Below are positions 33,201 to 45,063 of a stretch of DNA of 64,000 nucleotides, piece by piece; position 1 is the first letter of the stretch, and every line of letters starts with the position of its first letter. The notes under the pieces were generated by a model. It saw only the letters and a list, made by a program, of their open reading frames with translations, searched no databases and was not told where the DNA came from. The stretch spans positions 1 through 64,000 of the forward strand of contig NW_019174059.1 in assembly GCF_001642475.1 (NCBI RefSeq). Direction: 5' to 3'. The position numbers and the translations under genes were made by a program. Origin of the DNA: Fonsecaea monophora. Lineage: Eukaryota; Ascomycota; Eurotiomycetes; Chaetothyriales; Herpotrichiellaceae.

Positions 33201-34419
33201 GGGAATTTCGACCGAGGCAGTCACCCTGTTCAGCACCATTGCCACATTTTCCCTCGAACAAGATGTCTCTGAAAATTTCCGACAGGCCCTATCTGCGCCG
33301 CGCAAAGAAATCGTCATCGCAGGCATCTATACCAACGGCTGGTTGGCCATCTCCAACAGCACCGCGTTCTTTGTGTATGCTTTTGCATATTGGTGGGGGT
33401 CACACCAAGTAATTAGAGGCGAGAACACGCAAAAGCAGTTCTTCATCATTCTCGTCGCCATGTTGATTAGCGCCCAGCTTTGGGGACAGGCGTTCACACT
33501 CGCACCCGAGATATCTCGGGCACGTGCCTCGGCCTCCCGTATCCTGAGTCTGATTTTCTCAGAGACAGATAAGGACGAGTCGATAGGTGGTGATGAAAGT
33601 TCAGAGGTAGATTCTGCGAGCCGAGATATTGAAAAGTCGGCGGCGGTAGGAGGGACGGAGCCTTCCCGTTCAACGCAAGGTGCCGCCATACAATTCCGCA
33701 CGGTGTCATTCTCATATCCTTCGAGCCCAGACACGACAGTCTTGGAGGATGTCGCCTTCGAAATCCAACCGGGTCATTTTTGCGGTTTGGTCGGACCCTC
33801 GGGAGCGGGCAAATCCACCATCATCAACCTCCTACAAAACATGTACCGCCCTACCTCGGGGAGCGTGGAGATTGATGGTGTCAGCGTATCGCACAGGGAC
33901 TTTCGCAACGACATTGCGATAGTGCCTCAAGAAAATGCCCTGTTTAGCGGCTCGATCAAGTTCAATGTCGGACTCGGGACCAAGCCGGGCCAGGATGCGA
34001 CCGACGAGGAAATCGAAGAGGCTTGCCGACTGGCAAATCTGCACGATACTATCTCAGCGTTGCCCGAGGGTTACGACACGGAATGTGGTCCTAACGGAAC
34101 GCATTTGTCGGGTGGTCAGCGACAGCGCCTGGCCATTGCGCGGGCCCTGGTGCGCAGACCGAGACTGCTGATTCTTGACGAGAGCACCAGCGCGCTCGAC
34201 GCCCAAACCGAGCTGGCATTGCAGGAGGGACTAGAATCGGTCATCCGTAAGTCCGGCATCACCGTCCTCGCCATCACGCATCGTCTGCACACGGTGCTGA
34301 AGGCCAATGTTATCTTGGTCGTCGAGGGTGGGCGGTTGGTCGCGTCGGGGACGCATGAACAACTCTTGCGGACCAGTGAGACGTACCGGGTCAATGCCGA
34401 GCAACAAATGCTGAAATAG
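30230..34419 (+). CDS. ABCB-type full ABC transporter (TMD-NBD-TMD-NBD), SitT/multidrug-like
   Basis: Three exons (30230-30325, 30386-31313, 31370-34419) give 1357 residues. The first intron is 60 nt (GTCAGT...CCTAG, branch GCTGAT) and removes an in-frame TAG; the second is 56 nt (GTAAGT...TTTAG). Half 1 has a membrane domain, Walker A GPSGSGKST (about residue 429), signature LSGGQRQRVAIARAL (about 573) and Walker B ILILDEATASLD. A charged linker follows, then membrane domain 2 (about 765-1070), Walker A GPSGAGKST (about 1150), LSGGQRQRLAIARAL (about 1254) and LLILDESTSALD. Both ATP sites look complete. In Aspergillus an ABC transporter of this class (SitT) is part of the sidD/sidF cluster, so export of siderophore or breakdown products is plausible. 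A general multidrug role is the alternative. The small first exon is the least certain part. Confidence 0.88.
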
Positions 34420-35090
34420 AGATCGTCATACAGGAGGAAGATGGTAATCCAATAGAGACAAGAGAAAAAATAATGACAAGTCCGTGTTGAAACGTCTGAG
34501 AAACCGCAGAGGAAAAGCTGTCACATGACACAGATGCAGGCTATTCCTTCTTTGGCTAGTAGTTGCAACTGCGCTCAACAAAATGTCCAATTCGCTCTTC
34601 AGCGCTTCGCTTCCGACAAATTCCTTGCAACGTACAACCTAGCAGAGAAACATAGTGAGAATCATCAAGTACAATCGTTACCCTTCCATGTCCTCCACGA
34701 TTCCCGTTGCCCGGTGCACCCTTCTGCCTTAAATGCTGAACCGTCAGGATCGTGTCGACCACATCCAGAGTCTAAGAGCGTGAACGTGGTTTTGCCTTAA
34801 AATACGATCGCTTGAGCCAATTCTAACACAGCACTCCATTGGTTACGCAGATGGCGGTCTCTAGATGATAGATATGGAACGGCGATATATCAACCCGTGG
34901 AAGCAATTGCCTCACCAGTGAGTGAACTATTGGATTTCGCTGCAGCTGCGCCGCTCCACTATAGGCTCAAAAAGGCTGTTACTTCATCCAAACACGAACA
35001 AGGAATGCCCATGAAATCTGGCTACCCATATATCTCTATATGTATTACTAAGATGTCGAAGATCGACGCCAGGAACTTTTAGTCGCTTTG
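34420..35090. terminator. Convergent 3' region between ABC and VOC genes
   Basis: 671 bp lie between opposing stop codons. Short frames exist but none resembles a protein family. It presumably contains both 3' untranslated regions. Confidence 0.4.
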
Positions 35091-35711
35091 TCAGAGGATT
35101 TTAGATCCTTCAGCATCGGCCCCTTTTTGCTTTTGCAGAGCCCGGGAGAGGAACTCCAGCCAGAGCTGCTCCCAACCCAAGGGCAGGAATTCGAGAGTAT
35201 TTCCCCAAGGGTCCTGCAGGTACACAACGTCTATACCACTCAGTGGCTGTGAGGGCTCACCACAGATTCGTCCACCCAGTTTAACAGCGATCTCAGCCGT
35301 CGCCTTTACGTCCGGCACGGTGAAACAGACGTGGAAGAACGCTCCTCTAGCATAGACATCCGGGCCAAATTTCACGGGCTCGCTTGGGCCCTTGTACGGC
35401 GGATTTGTGAATTCAAAGATCTCGATCCCGACGCCATTTCCTGTCGACAGGATGGCGAGCTTCATCTCTTCCAGCCCAGGGCCATAGACTAGTCCGGTCA
35501 GTTCTTTTGATCTTTTTGATAACAGGTTGCAATGTAAGTGTGGCGTACTCTGCCTCAGTGTAGGTCCCCTGTCTGGACCTGACGCAGATACAGTTTGTAA
35601 TGGAACAATCTCGCGAAGCCCGAGCACCTCCTTATACCACTTCACCGCAGCCTCTCCGTCGCTGACAGAGATTGCGATGTGGTTGGCGAGGGCATTGGTT
35701 ACAGCAGGCAT
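35091..35711 (-). CDS. VOC-superfamily (glyoxalase/dioxygenase fold) protein
   Basis: An open frame of 206 residues begins NALANHIAISVSDGEAAVKW and holds two beta-alpha-beta-beta-beta modules. Candidate metal ligands are in the expected places: His11 in NHIAISV, a Glu in GIEIFEFTNPP, a His in GAFFHVCFTV, and a Glu in WGNTLEFLPLG near the end. Members include lactoylglutathione lyase, extradiol dioxygenases and resistance proteins. Residues of about 44-85, between REIVPLQT and YGPGLEEMKLAIL, look unlike the family and may hide an unspliced intron, though no stop forces one. The gene converges on the ABC gene and sits next to RIP-mutated DNA, yet shows no stop codons itself. Substrate unknown. 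Confidence 0.72.
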   Translation of the reverse strand: MPAVTNALANHIAISVSDGEAAVKWYKEVLGLREIVPLQTVSASGPDRGPTLRQSTPHLHCNLLSKRSKELTGLVYGPGLEEMKLAILSTGNGVGIEIFEFTNPPYKGPSEPVKFGPDVYARGAFFHVCFTVPDVKATAEIAVKLGGRICGEPSQPLSGIDVVYLQDPWGNTLEFLPLGWEQLWLEFLSRALQKQKGADAEGSKIL

Positions 35712-36545
35712 GCTGTGCGTTAGCTCGATTGCTGCGATTGTTGAAGCCTTCCGTGTATTCGTCCTGGGGTAGAGCAGTGGCAGTTGAAAAAAGGATCGAC
35801 TCTTTGCTCGACGAGCAGTAAGTGAATCCCGCGTTCTCTTCGACTTGGTTTAGATGCAAGTGATGAAGGAGGCCGCGGTGTCCGAGAATTCACGGCTCTC
35901 GGCAGGGTCACGAACTCACGATAGGGCCTGGACTATGATCCATTGGAGTATTGTTTTTACCATATTTTACCAGCCGTGACCCAGCCGCGGAGAGTCACTT
36001 GTGCGACTTGAAGACCAATCCCCACGGTATTTCTTCCGCCACTAGGGGAGAACAAGTGTCGAGGTCAGAAGCAGAATATCCGAGGAGTGCCGTCGGGGAT
36101 GACCTTTTCATCGGAGCCTCCTCAGCTGGAGTGGATCTTCTCCCCACTCTCCGGGATCAGCATCATTGCGCGGATTGGCGCGGACGGGCGCGGGTTGGTC
36201 TTGGACATGGCCGGATTTGGCTGTGGCGGAGGCCAGGGAGAACTATCCGCGCCCCGGCTGTTTGGCTGGCATTCCACATGCCACGGCCATAGATTTGATC
36301 CAGCTTGCCCACAGATCTATGTGTCTGCCCGAAGCTTCGCTCGGCCGCTAGAGAAAAGTACTGCATAGTGCAGTATGTCGTGCTAGAGCCGCGAGACAGA
36401 ATCCGTTCTCACGCACTTTGCATTCAAAATCTTTGGGCATTTTCCTGACTCTCCTAGCTAGAGTGCTCCCTTGCCTAGGAGAACGACTAGAGGACCGAGT
36501 CTGTAAGAACAGAGCACGTACAATTACGAACAACAAACTGCCAAC
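35712..36545. other. Intergenic, no gene recognised
   Basis: 834 bp lie between the VOC gene start and the AtuA-like pseudogene. It should contain both (diverging) promoters. Small frames of up to 113 codons here have no recognisable similarity. Confidence 0.4.
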
Positions 36546-38456
36546 ATGATCTCGAAACCCACCCTCCAAATCGGCAGCGTCTCGTCGACGACAGAGGACA
36601 ACCCGCATGCCATGGTGCGCATGGTGAAACACGGGAATGTCGATGTGTTAATTGGAGACTGGCTCTCGGAAATGAACATTGCGTGGAATGCCATTATCAA
36701 ACAACAGAATCTAGACTTGGGCTACGAGAGAGGCTTCCTCGACCAGCTGGAAGAGTCTCTGGACGACATTATAGCGCAGGGTCTTAAGGTGATCACCAAT
36801 GCGGGAGCGCTGAACACCAGGTCTCTTGCACGCGAGGTGCGCAAGCTTTGCAGATCAAGAGGGTATGATGTCTCCATCGCGGCTGTGCTGGGCGACGATG
36901 CCGGACATCGTCAATCAGCTCGGCCAGGGCCGCAATGGATTCAGCCATCTCGACCATGCAGAGAAGCAGCTGGACGACTGGGAGCTGAAGCCGGTCTGCG
37001 GCGCCGCGTACATTAGATGTCGAGGCATTATCCAAGCCCTCAACTCGGGCGCACAGATTGTCGTCTACGGACGCTGCACAGATGCGTCGCCGCTGATGGG
37101 AGTTTCCGCCTGGCACTTCTAATGGTCTGAGGATGACTATGATGCCCTAGCCGGTGCTCTTATAGCCGGACATCTCACTGAATGCGGGCCCTACGTTACC
37201 GGAGCGAACTTCACTGAGTTTAAGGAGATCATGGACGACATGATAGACCTGACCTTTCCCATCGCAGAGATCAACAGCCGAGGAGAATGCGTCGTGACCA
37301 CCTTGTCGGACGGAGGCGGTCGTGTCACAGAAGACACCGTGCGGGCGCAGATTCTCTACGAGCTCTAAGGCCACCTGTACCTGAACCCTGACGTGGTCGC
37401 CGACCTCACGCACATCACAGTGGAAGAGAAATCCCGCGACTGCGTCCGCATTTCCGGCGTCAAAGGTCTCCCGCCACCGCTAACGACTAAGATCATGTTC
37501 ACAGCGCCGGGCGGGTACTAAGCGGAGGCGAACTTCTACATGAACGGCCTCGACATCGACGCCAAAGTGAAGATGATGCGACAGCAGCTCGATTTTATGT
37601 TTAAAGACCATAAATTCACCAAACTCAGTATCGAGCTATACGGTACGTCCCCCGAAGACCCCGTCAGCCAATAAGTAGGCACAGTCTTCTTCCGCATCTT
37701 CGTCCAAGCCCGACAGATAGAGGACATCAGCGCCGCGAAATTCAAGGTCCCCATCTACGCCCTCCGGATGCAGGCGTACCCAGGCTACCATATGAACCTG
37801 GACTTCCGCACCATGGACCCGAAGCCGTTCATGGAGATGTTCCCAGCCATCGTCCCCCAGGAGGCGATCAAAGTGCAGGTTGAGCTGGGCGACTCGGGCG
37901 ACTTAATGGACATCCCCCCTCCCCAGAAGACGGTAGAGTATCCGCAGGTCCGGCCGTCATACGAGACGCCGAACCCCGTCGACTTACTGAGCTTTAGGCG
38001 GATAAGGAAAGTGCTACTGGGATCTATTATGCACGCCCGGTCCGGGGACAAGGCTGACAATTCAAACATCGGCTTCTTCTCGCGTTCCCAGTATGAAGAT
38101 GAATACGAATGGCTCAAGACCTTTTTGACAGTCGAGAGACTCAAGCTTCTCCTCGGCGACGACTAGTACAACGGCGACACGTCTCGGCGTGTTAAGCGGG
38201 TCGAGTTCACCAGCATCAAGGCCGTTCACTTGTAAGTTAACCGTCATCGATCATCACCCGCCTCCCCCCACATTAGCCCCTTCCTTGAGCATCTCAAAAC
38301 TAATTCGGTTTTTCTAGTCGAATCCTCGACAACCTCTCAGGCGTCATCGCCTCCTCAGAGCGCATTGACGGACTAGGAAAAGGCATTGGGGAGTTCCTGA
38401 GAAGTCGCGTGGTCGACGTACCCCTGAAATTCCTTGAACGAGGCCGGATCTCATAG
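36546..38456 (+). pseudogene. AtuA-family (DUF1446) protein gene, RIP-inactivated
   Basis: Pieces in order match the AtuA family: LQIGSVSS near the start, GDWLSEMN, GLKVITNAGALN, AAVLGDD, then MPDIVNQLGQG in another frame, VVYGRCTDASP, ALIAGHLTECGPYVTG, AEINSRGECVVTTLSDGGG, and the C-terminal module with HARSGDKADNSNIGFF. After an 86-nt intron (38232-38317, GTAAGT...TTCTAG) comes DGLGKGIGEFLRSRVVDV and LKFLERGRIS, ending at TAG 38454. Members act in acyclic terpenoid or related acyl-CoA metabolism in bacteria; fungal ones are mostly uncharacterised. Damage: a frameshift at about 36895, and in-frame TAA 37120, TAA 37366, TAA 37519, TAA 37672 and TAG 38164. The stops fit CAR to TAR or TGG to TAG, as RIP makes. 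The gene borders the RIP-mutated repeat block. Confidence 0.85.
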
Positions 38457-38813
38457 CACAAAGGGTAAAAAAAGACTTCCCAAAGCATAGTGTTCTGGCA
38501 GATCTAGATTCATGGAGAAAAAAGTACTTCTTATAGGCTAAAAGATTCTTAAGGTATTATATATACACTTTTTACGCTGATAAATTACTATAGTTAAGTA
38601 AATTAGGAAAATAAACTAAACGCGATGAAATTATATACATTTACTTAGTCGCGAACGCGACGATCGGCTGTTTATACGTATCCGTACTTAGACCCTTCTG
38701 TAAAGGCCTTTTACTCCGTAAAAGGTTAGCGTCTACGCTAATAGCCGCTAGGCTACATGAGGTAAGGGTCTGATTTATCTGAGATAATTAGTACGCTAAG
38801 GGAAATATATATT
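38457..38813. repeat. AT-rich repeat DNA with a hairpin-bearing repeat (right copy, about 38650-38790)
   Basis: From here on CpA and TpG become rare. TATCCGTACTTAGAC (38679-38693) and CTGATTTATCTGAGATAA (38770-38787) match the left copy at 540-690. Between them lie two small stem-loops, CCTTTTAC/GTAAAAGG near 38709 and TTAGCG/CGCTAA near 38729. No coding sequence is seen. Confidence 0.5.
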
Positions 38814-39002
38814 TATCACGAACCGCTAAGTATAACTTATACATGACAACCCCTTATTATTTAAGTACCGTATACCCACCGCCTAAGGGAAGCTTCCTTC
38901 CCTTATACTTTAAGTTTCAGTTAATATATACTATTAAGGAATACCTATATCTACCTATACTTATCGCTACCCTCTACCTATCTCTATAGGCCGTTCCTAA
39001 TA
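38814..39002 (-). mobile_element. Solo LTR, family X (189 bp), with target-site duplication ATATT
   Basis: The segment is the reverse complement of the LTR at 50932-51120 over its whole 189 bp. Its ends read TATCACGAACC and CCGTTCCTAATA, RIP forms of TGTCACGAACC and CCGTTCCTGACA. The five bases before it (38809-38813) and after it (39003-39007) are both ATATT, a clean target-site duplication. No internal sequence accompanies it, so it is a solo LTR left by recombination. Confidence 0.82.
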
Positions 39003-39493
39003 ATATTAACCTATCGATATATATTAAACATACTAATATATCTTAATGTAGTTCGCCGGGACTATATAGGTAGCCTCTAAAGGTAGTTCCTCTCTTCATA
39101 GTTAATTTCGTTCATAAAATAATTCAGTAGTTCTCGCTTACTCACTTTATGTATAGTTTGTGTACTATATTCTTAGTTTCTGTAGAATATCACTAGTGAT
39201 CTAGGCTACTTACCTAATTAGGCTTAGTACCTAGGTCATGTGACTAGATTACGTGTTTAGGTGGCTCAGCTAGGTAATGTAACTAGGTAGCGTAACTACT
39301 CAAGTCATCGCTTATTAATAGCGATTCGAAGGGTTTTATTAGAGCTACTTCCTATATAGCTTAACGGAGTTAAGCTTCCTTAGTTATAGTTCCTTTATTA
39401 TATAAGCTAAGTTAAGAATACGTAAGATATGAATAGTTAAGTAACTTTAGAATAGTATAGTAAAGTAGATATTATAAGTTAGTTACGAGAGAA
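39003..39493. other. RIP-mutated DNA of unknown origin
   Basis: About 490 bp of TpA-rich sequence lie between the solo LTR and element A1. I see no coding potential and no match to other parts of the window. Confidence 0.4.
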
Positions 39494-39908
39494 TGTTGTG
39501 ATGGGTTGAACCTAGAAGGAGGCTCGGTTCTAACGAACCAGCGCTAAGACTAACGACAGGACTAACGTCACCTCCTGATTAGCTGAATTTACCTGTACAT
39601 TGTATAGGTAAAAAGTAGCCTCCTGATTAGACGAGGCGCGTACCGTACAAGGGATACCGAATCCTAGTAAACTAAGATACCGTACGTAAGGGAAGGTAAG
39701 GAAGAGAGATAAAAGGTAAGGGAAACGTAAGGCGTATACGAAAGAGGAAGGATAAGGGAGAAAGGGGAAGACATTAAGTATCCCTTACGGAGGAGCGTAC
39801 GATATAAGGAAAGAAGGAGAGGACATTATTCCTCCTTCTCTCTCCTTAGATTTATCCTCCTTATTACTAGGTTAGCTAGCTAGTTATAGAACTCTTTCTA
39901 AACCCTTA
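39494..39908 (+). repeat. A1 5' LTR
   Basis: This 415-bp copy still has TG at its start and several CA/TG pairs. It differs from the 3' LTR almost only by transitions, with the 3' copy carrying more TpA. Confidence 0.9.
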
Positions 39909-39954
39909 TATTAGGATAAATCTCCCATTTTACGTACCTCCGTACGCATCGACA

Positions 39955-42900
39955 ATGGAAATGGATTCTTCGTCTATATTAGGTCCAGCTCTACCTCCGG
40001 AATAGGTAGCGTAGTTATATAACCTAATTCGAGAATAGAACTAGCGAGTGGAAGGTCTAGAGTATCTCCTCTAGAACTAGTAGAATGGCGGGAGTACCCC
40101 TACTCCCGAGTCGATATAACGAGAGAATAGTAACGTACGGGAACTATTAGCCGTACGCGAATCATCGGACTAGAAACATCGGAAACTCCCTAAACTCCCT
40201 AAGTTTAGTAGAAAACGGACGGAATTTCGACTATAACTTACGTAGGTAAAGGCGAAGCTTAATGTCGATAAGTACGAGGATACTGAGATCGTACGATTTT
40301 AGTATATATACAGTAGATTACGAGGAGAAGCCCTCGCGTAAGTCAGCGCCTAGGTAAACGTAGTTATTTCGATAGACTAGATGACGGTTTAAGGCCTTTT
40401 TTCTCAACTATAAGCGGCGTACGAGGATCACGAGGCCGCTAAGCGAGCATCGCGGAAACTTAGCTTTATACGGTAAGGGATAAAGACATTCAGTACGTTC
40501 CTCGCCGAATTCGACCGTACGATACTAGACGCTGGCGGCCTCAGCTAGGACGACTAGGTTAAGAAGACCTTCCTAGCTAACTACCTATCGTACGAACTAC
40601 AGAATGCGATTATAGTAACCCCTATCCTAAGGTCCTATAAGGAGTACTATACGTTACTTCATACCGTTAGTACTAACCTAGAGAACCTTCAGCGTAAGAA
40701 GGGACGGGATAAGCCCCGTACGACGAGGAACTCGTCGGTATCGGTCGAGGTAGCCCCGGCGGAGGACATGATGGAATAGGAACCATCGGACGCTACTACC
40801 GCCGCTATCGTACGTATATAGCGTACTTAATAGGTCTCGAAAGAGATATTAGATAAGCGAAAGGAAGCGGGACGCTGTCTTCGATGCGGATTAGGAGAAC
40901 ACTTCGTACGATAATGCTCCCTTCTCCTAGCGGTACGTCCTCGAGCCGGACGAACAGTAGTTACGGCTATTACAGCGGAAGAAGGAGAAGAGGATCTAAA
41001 AAACGAGTAGCTCCTAGTAAGAACCGCTATTAGGAGCGTACGGAGATCTAGGAAGCCTTACGAGGGTTCCGAAGTTCGATAGATAAGCTACCTTTCTTAG
41101 TGCCTTTAATAGTAAATAGAGAGTATTCTACGAATATACTTATAGATACTAGCTACTTATCGTACGGCCTTATTAACTCTCGCTTTACCTCCCGATAGAA
41201 CCTCTAGCGTATATAGATATCCCCTCGACCTATTATAGGATTTAACGAATTAACGAACTCATTAATCTCCGAAGTAGCTAAACTAGAGATCGATATTAAC
41301 GGATATAAGGAAACCGCCTTCCTATACATCGTCCCGAGCCTCGCCTCGTACGATATTATACTCAGGATTCCTTAGATGAAACGAAACGACGTACGACTTT
41401 ACCCGAAGGAGTCTTACTTATACTTAGGACTATAGAGGTTACGTATATAGAACGAATATAAAGCGACCCCCCGGAAGGTTAACTATAACCTAGTGAGCGC
41501 GATAGCTTTCTCCTTACTAACGTAACGATAACGAAAGTAGAAGAGTATATAAGTATTCGCTACTAGTATAGCTAACATCGATAAAGCCCTCGTAGTTAAG
41601 AAGATAACTAATCCCCGTACGAAGCTACCGGAATACTTACATCCTTTCCTTAACGTCTTTAATAGGGCTATAGCGGATAAACTTCCGCTACTTTAAGGAA
41701 AGGAAGTAGACTATACGATCGACCTCGTACGGGATAACGGAGAAGCTCCTAAAGTACCTTAGGGCCCGTTATATAGTATATTAAGGGAAGAGCTACTCGT
41801 ACTACGAAAAACGCTTATAGAGTTACTCGATAAAGGATTTATTTAAGTAAGTAACTCACCCGCGGTAGCGTTAGTACTCTTCGTACGGAAACTAGAAGGA
41901 GGCCTACGGTTTTACGTAGACTACCGCGGCCTAAATAAGATTACGAGGAAGGACCGCTACCCTCTACCGTTAATATACGAGACGCTACGGAATATCGGAC
42001 GGGTAAAGTAGTATACGAAGCTCGATGTTATCGTAGCGTTCTACTAGATTCGCATCGCGAAAGGAGACGAGTAGAAAACGGCATTCCGTACGCGATACGG
42101 ACTATACGAATAGCTCGTTATACCCTTTAGATTAGCGAATGCCCCTAGTACGTTCTAGAAGTACATTAATTAAGTACTACGCGATTACCTCGACGTCTTC
42201 TACTCGGCCTACATTAACGATATCTTAATCTACTCGTACGGATCGCTTACGTAGCATCGAGAGTACGTACGAAAGGTCCTATAGCGATTACGCGAAGCGG
42301 GACTGAGAATCGATATCGATAAATGCGAATTCGAGGTTAAATCGACGAAATACCTTAGATTTATTATTAAAGTAGAGAAAGGCGTACGAATAGATCTAGA
42401 GAAGGTAAAGGCGATCCTCGACTAGGAAGCCCCTAAAATAGTGAAAGAAGTATAGAGCTTTATTAAGTTTACGAACTTCTATAGGAAGTTCATACGAGAC
42501 TTCTTCGAGATCGTACGCCCTATTATAACTCTCGTACGAAAGGATATAACGTTCTAATAGTCAGCGGAGGTAGACTAAGTCTTCGTACGGCTAAAGAAGA
42601 TATTTACGACGGTTCTAATCTTAATCCTTTTTAACTACGAGAGAGAAATCATCCTAGAAGTCGACGCGTTAAAATAGTATATCGGGAGAACGCTCTTCTA
42701 AGTTAACGACGAAGGAGTCGTACGCCCCTACGCGTTCTTCTTAAAGAAGAACTACCTAGCGGAGTATAACTACGAGATTTACGATAAGGAAATGCTCGCT
42801 ATTATACGATACCTAGAGGAATGGGACGCCGAACTACGAAGCGTCGAGAAATTCGAGATCCGGTCTAACTATAAGAACCTCGAATACTTTATAACCGTAC

Positions 42901-44640
42901 GAAAACTAACTAAGAGATAAATACGTTAGTCCCTCATCCTATCGAGGTATAACTTTATAATTACGTACGTCCCCGGGAAGTAGAATATTCGAGTAGATGC
43001 CCTCTTTCGAAGAGAGTAGGATATACCTTAAGACTAAGAGGACGAGAGACTTTAATATTATACGACCCGCCTTATTACACCTAAGATACTAGACGGGCGA
43101 GGATCCTAGGCGCTATAGGTAAATGTTACATTAACGGAAGAACTATCGATCGAGGAATAATGGAGAATAGCTTAACGGGACGACGAGACCTACTAGGAGG
43201 CTACTAAGTCTATACGAAGAGGAGCCCGTACGTTCCCCTCCGGCCTAGGCCTAAAGGTCGATATCGATCTTAGAATGCTCCCTTAATGAGGAAGGGTAGC
43301 TACTATTCCGAGGTCGACGCTAGGTACCTAAATTAGAGGCTCTCCGTACGGCGATCATCTAATAGGTCTACGACTTAATAATTATAGGCTATCCTAGCTA
43401 GGAAGGTACGGTAGTAATAATGATAAGATAGTTCTTCTAGCTAAATATACTATAAGACATTCGAAGGTTCGTACGGAACTACGATATATACGGACGAATG
43501 AAGGCCTAGAAGAAACGAAAGTAGGGATTCCTTAAGCCTCTCCCGATCCCCGAGCGACTATAGAGAGAAGTATTAGTCGATTTCATCATAGAACTCCTAG
43601 AGAGCTAGGGCTGTACGAACCTTATAGTTATTATAGACCGACTAGGAAAAGGAGTCTTACTAGAATCATTACGTACGATCGACTTAAGGGACGTAGCGAG
43701 GATCTTCCTACGGACATTCTATCGTCAATACGGACTACTATCAGCTATTATCTTAGATCGTAGCCCTTAGTTCGTAAGTACACTATAGAAGAGGGTCTAT
43801 CAACTCCTGAATATCGTACGACGGCTATCGACGGCCTACTACCCGGAGATAGACGGCTCTACTAAGCGAATGAATTAAACGGTTAAAACGTACCTTCGTA
43901 CGTTCGTAAATGGAAAATAGGACGATTAGGCGGAACTCCTACCTATAGTAGAACTAGTCATTAATAATCGCGACGTACACTTAATAGGAGTAAGCCCCTT
44001 CTTCCTCCTATATAGATACTACGTCGAACCGCTTTAGCTATAGGAGCCCCTCCGTACGACGGAGACTCCTCGAGGGCCTATATAATACGTAGACCTTATC
44101 GTATAACGACTTCGAGAAGCGAGGAACTAGGCGTAATCTTTAATGACTATTACGTAATAAGAATAGGAAGAGAGAACGAATCGATTACGATAGTAAGCGC
44201 CGTAGTTCCGAGTCGGCGATAAGGTATAGCTGAACTTAAGGAACGTACGGACGACGCGTACGAGTAAGAAACTAGACTAGAAGAACGCGAAGTATACCGT
44301 TACGGAGGTAATAGGTTCTTACAGCTACCGTCTAAATACCCCATCGGGTATTCATAATGTCTTCTACTTAGACCTCCTCCGTACGGCATTAATAGACCCT
44401 CTTAACTCGTAAAGAGTGGACGATAGTCAGTCTACGCCCGTAATAGTTAGAAACGACGAAGAATACGAAGTAGAAGCGATCCTAAAGGATAGGGTCGTAC
44501 GAAGAGGAAGAGGTTCTCGGTAGTAATACCTAGTGAAATGGACTGGGTACGCTAAGCTAATATAGAAACCAGCCGATATACTATAAGACTCCGCTGCGTT
44601 AGATGTATACGAGGCCCTCTAGGCCAGTACTAAAGGAGAA
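39955..44640 (+). pseudogene. A1 gag-pol with chromodomain, riddled with RIP stops
   Basis: A start codon at 39955 opens gag. Pol follows with a protease-like ILIDTS (about 41145), reverse transcriptase at about 41860-42400 (GGLRFYVDYRGLNKI, then FYSAYINDILIYS), RNase H at about 42700-43020 (EYNYEIYDKEMLAIIRYLEEW), integrase at about 43560-44090 (TDRLGKGVLLE; AYYPEIDGSTKRMN), and a chromodomain at about 44455-44600 (EYEVEAILKDR, YLVKWTGYAKL). Stops occur where the family has Trp or Gln, for example in place of Trp before the TKLDV block, so TGG and CAG became TAG. The chromodomain places it among chromoviruses, which target heterochromatin. No protein can be made from this copy. Confidence 0.88.
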
Positions 44641-44648
44641 GGAGGGGG

Positions 44649-45063
44649 TATTATAATAGGTTAAACCTAGAAGGAGGCTCGGTTCTAACGAACTAGCGCT
44701 AAGACTAACGATAGGACTAACGTCACCTCCTAATTAGCTAAATTTACCTATACATTATATAGGTAAAAAGTAATCTCCTAATTAGACGAGGCGCGTACCG
44801 TATAAGGGATACCGAATCCTAGTAAACTAAGATACCGTACGTAAGGGAAGGTAAGGAAGAGAGATAAAAGGTAAGGGAAACGTAAGGCGTATACGGAAGA
44901 GGAAGGATAAGGGAGAAAGGGGAAGACATTAAGTATCCCTTACGGAGGAGCGTACGATATAAGGAAAGAAGGAGAGGACATTATTCCTCCTTCTCTCTCC
45001 TTAGATTTATCCTCCTTATTACTAGGTTAGCTAGCTAGTTATAGAACTCTTTCTAAACCCTCA
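44649..45063 (+). repeat. A1 3' LTR
   Basis: 415 bp, the same length as the 5' LTR, but more strongly RIP-mutated: the first twelve bases read TATTATAATAGG, where the 5' copy has TGTTGTGATGGG. Confidence 0.9.

Larger units (their letters stand above)
39494..45063 (+). mobile_element. Element A1: complete, dead Ty3/gypsy chromovirus
   Basis: Two 415-bp LTRs (39494-39908 and 44649-45063) flank a gag-pol region on the plus strand. A purine-rich tract (AAAGGAGAAGGAGGGGG) directly precedes the 3' LTR, as needed for plus-strand priming. The LTRs start TGTTGTGATGGG (5') and TATTATAATAGG (3') and end in CCCTTA and CCCTCA; the ancestral ends were therefore TG...CA. The five bases outside the element differ (GAGAA and TATAC), so the target-site duplication is lost or the element is recombinant. 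Total length 5570 bp, normal for the superfamily. Confidence 0.92.
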
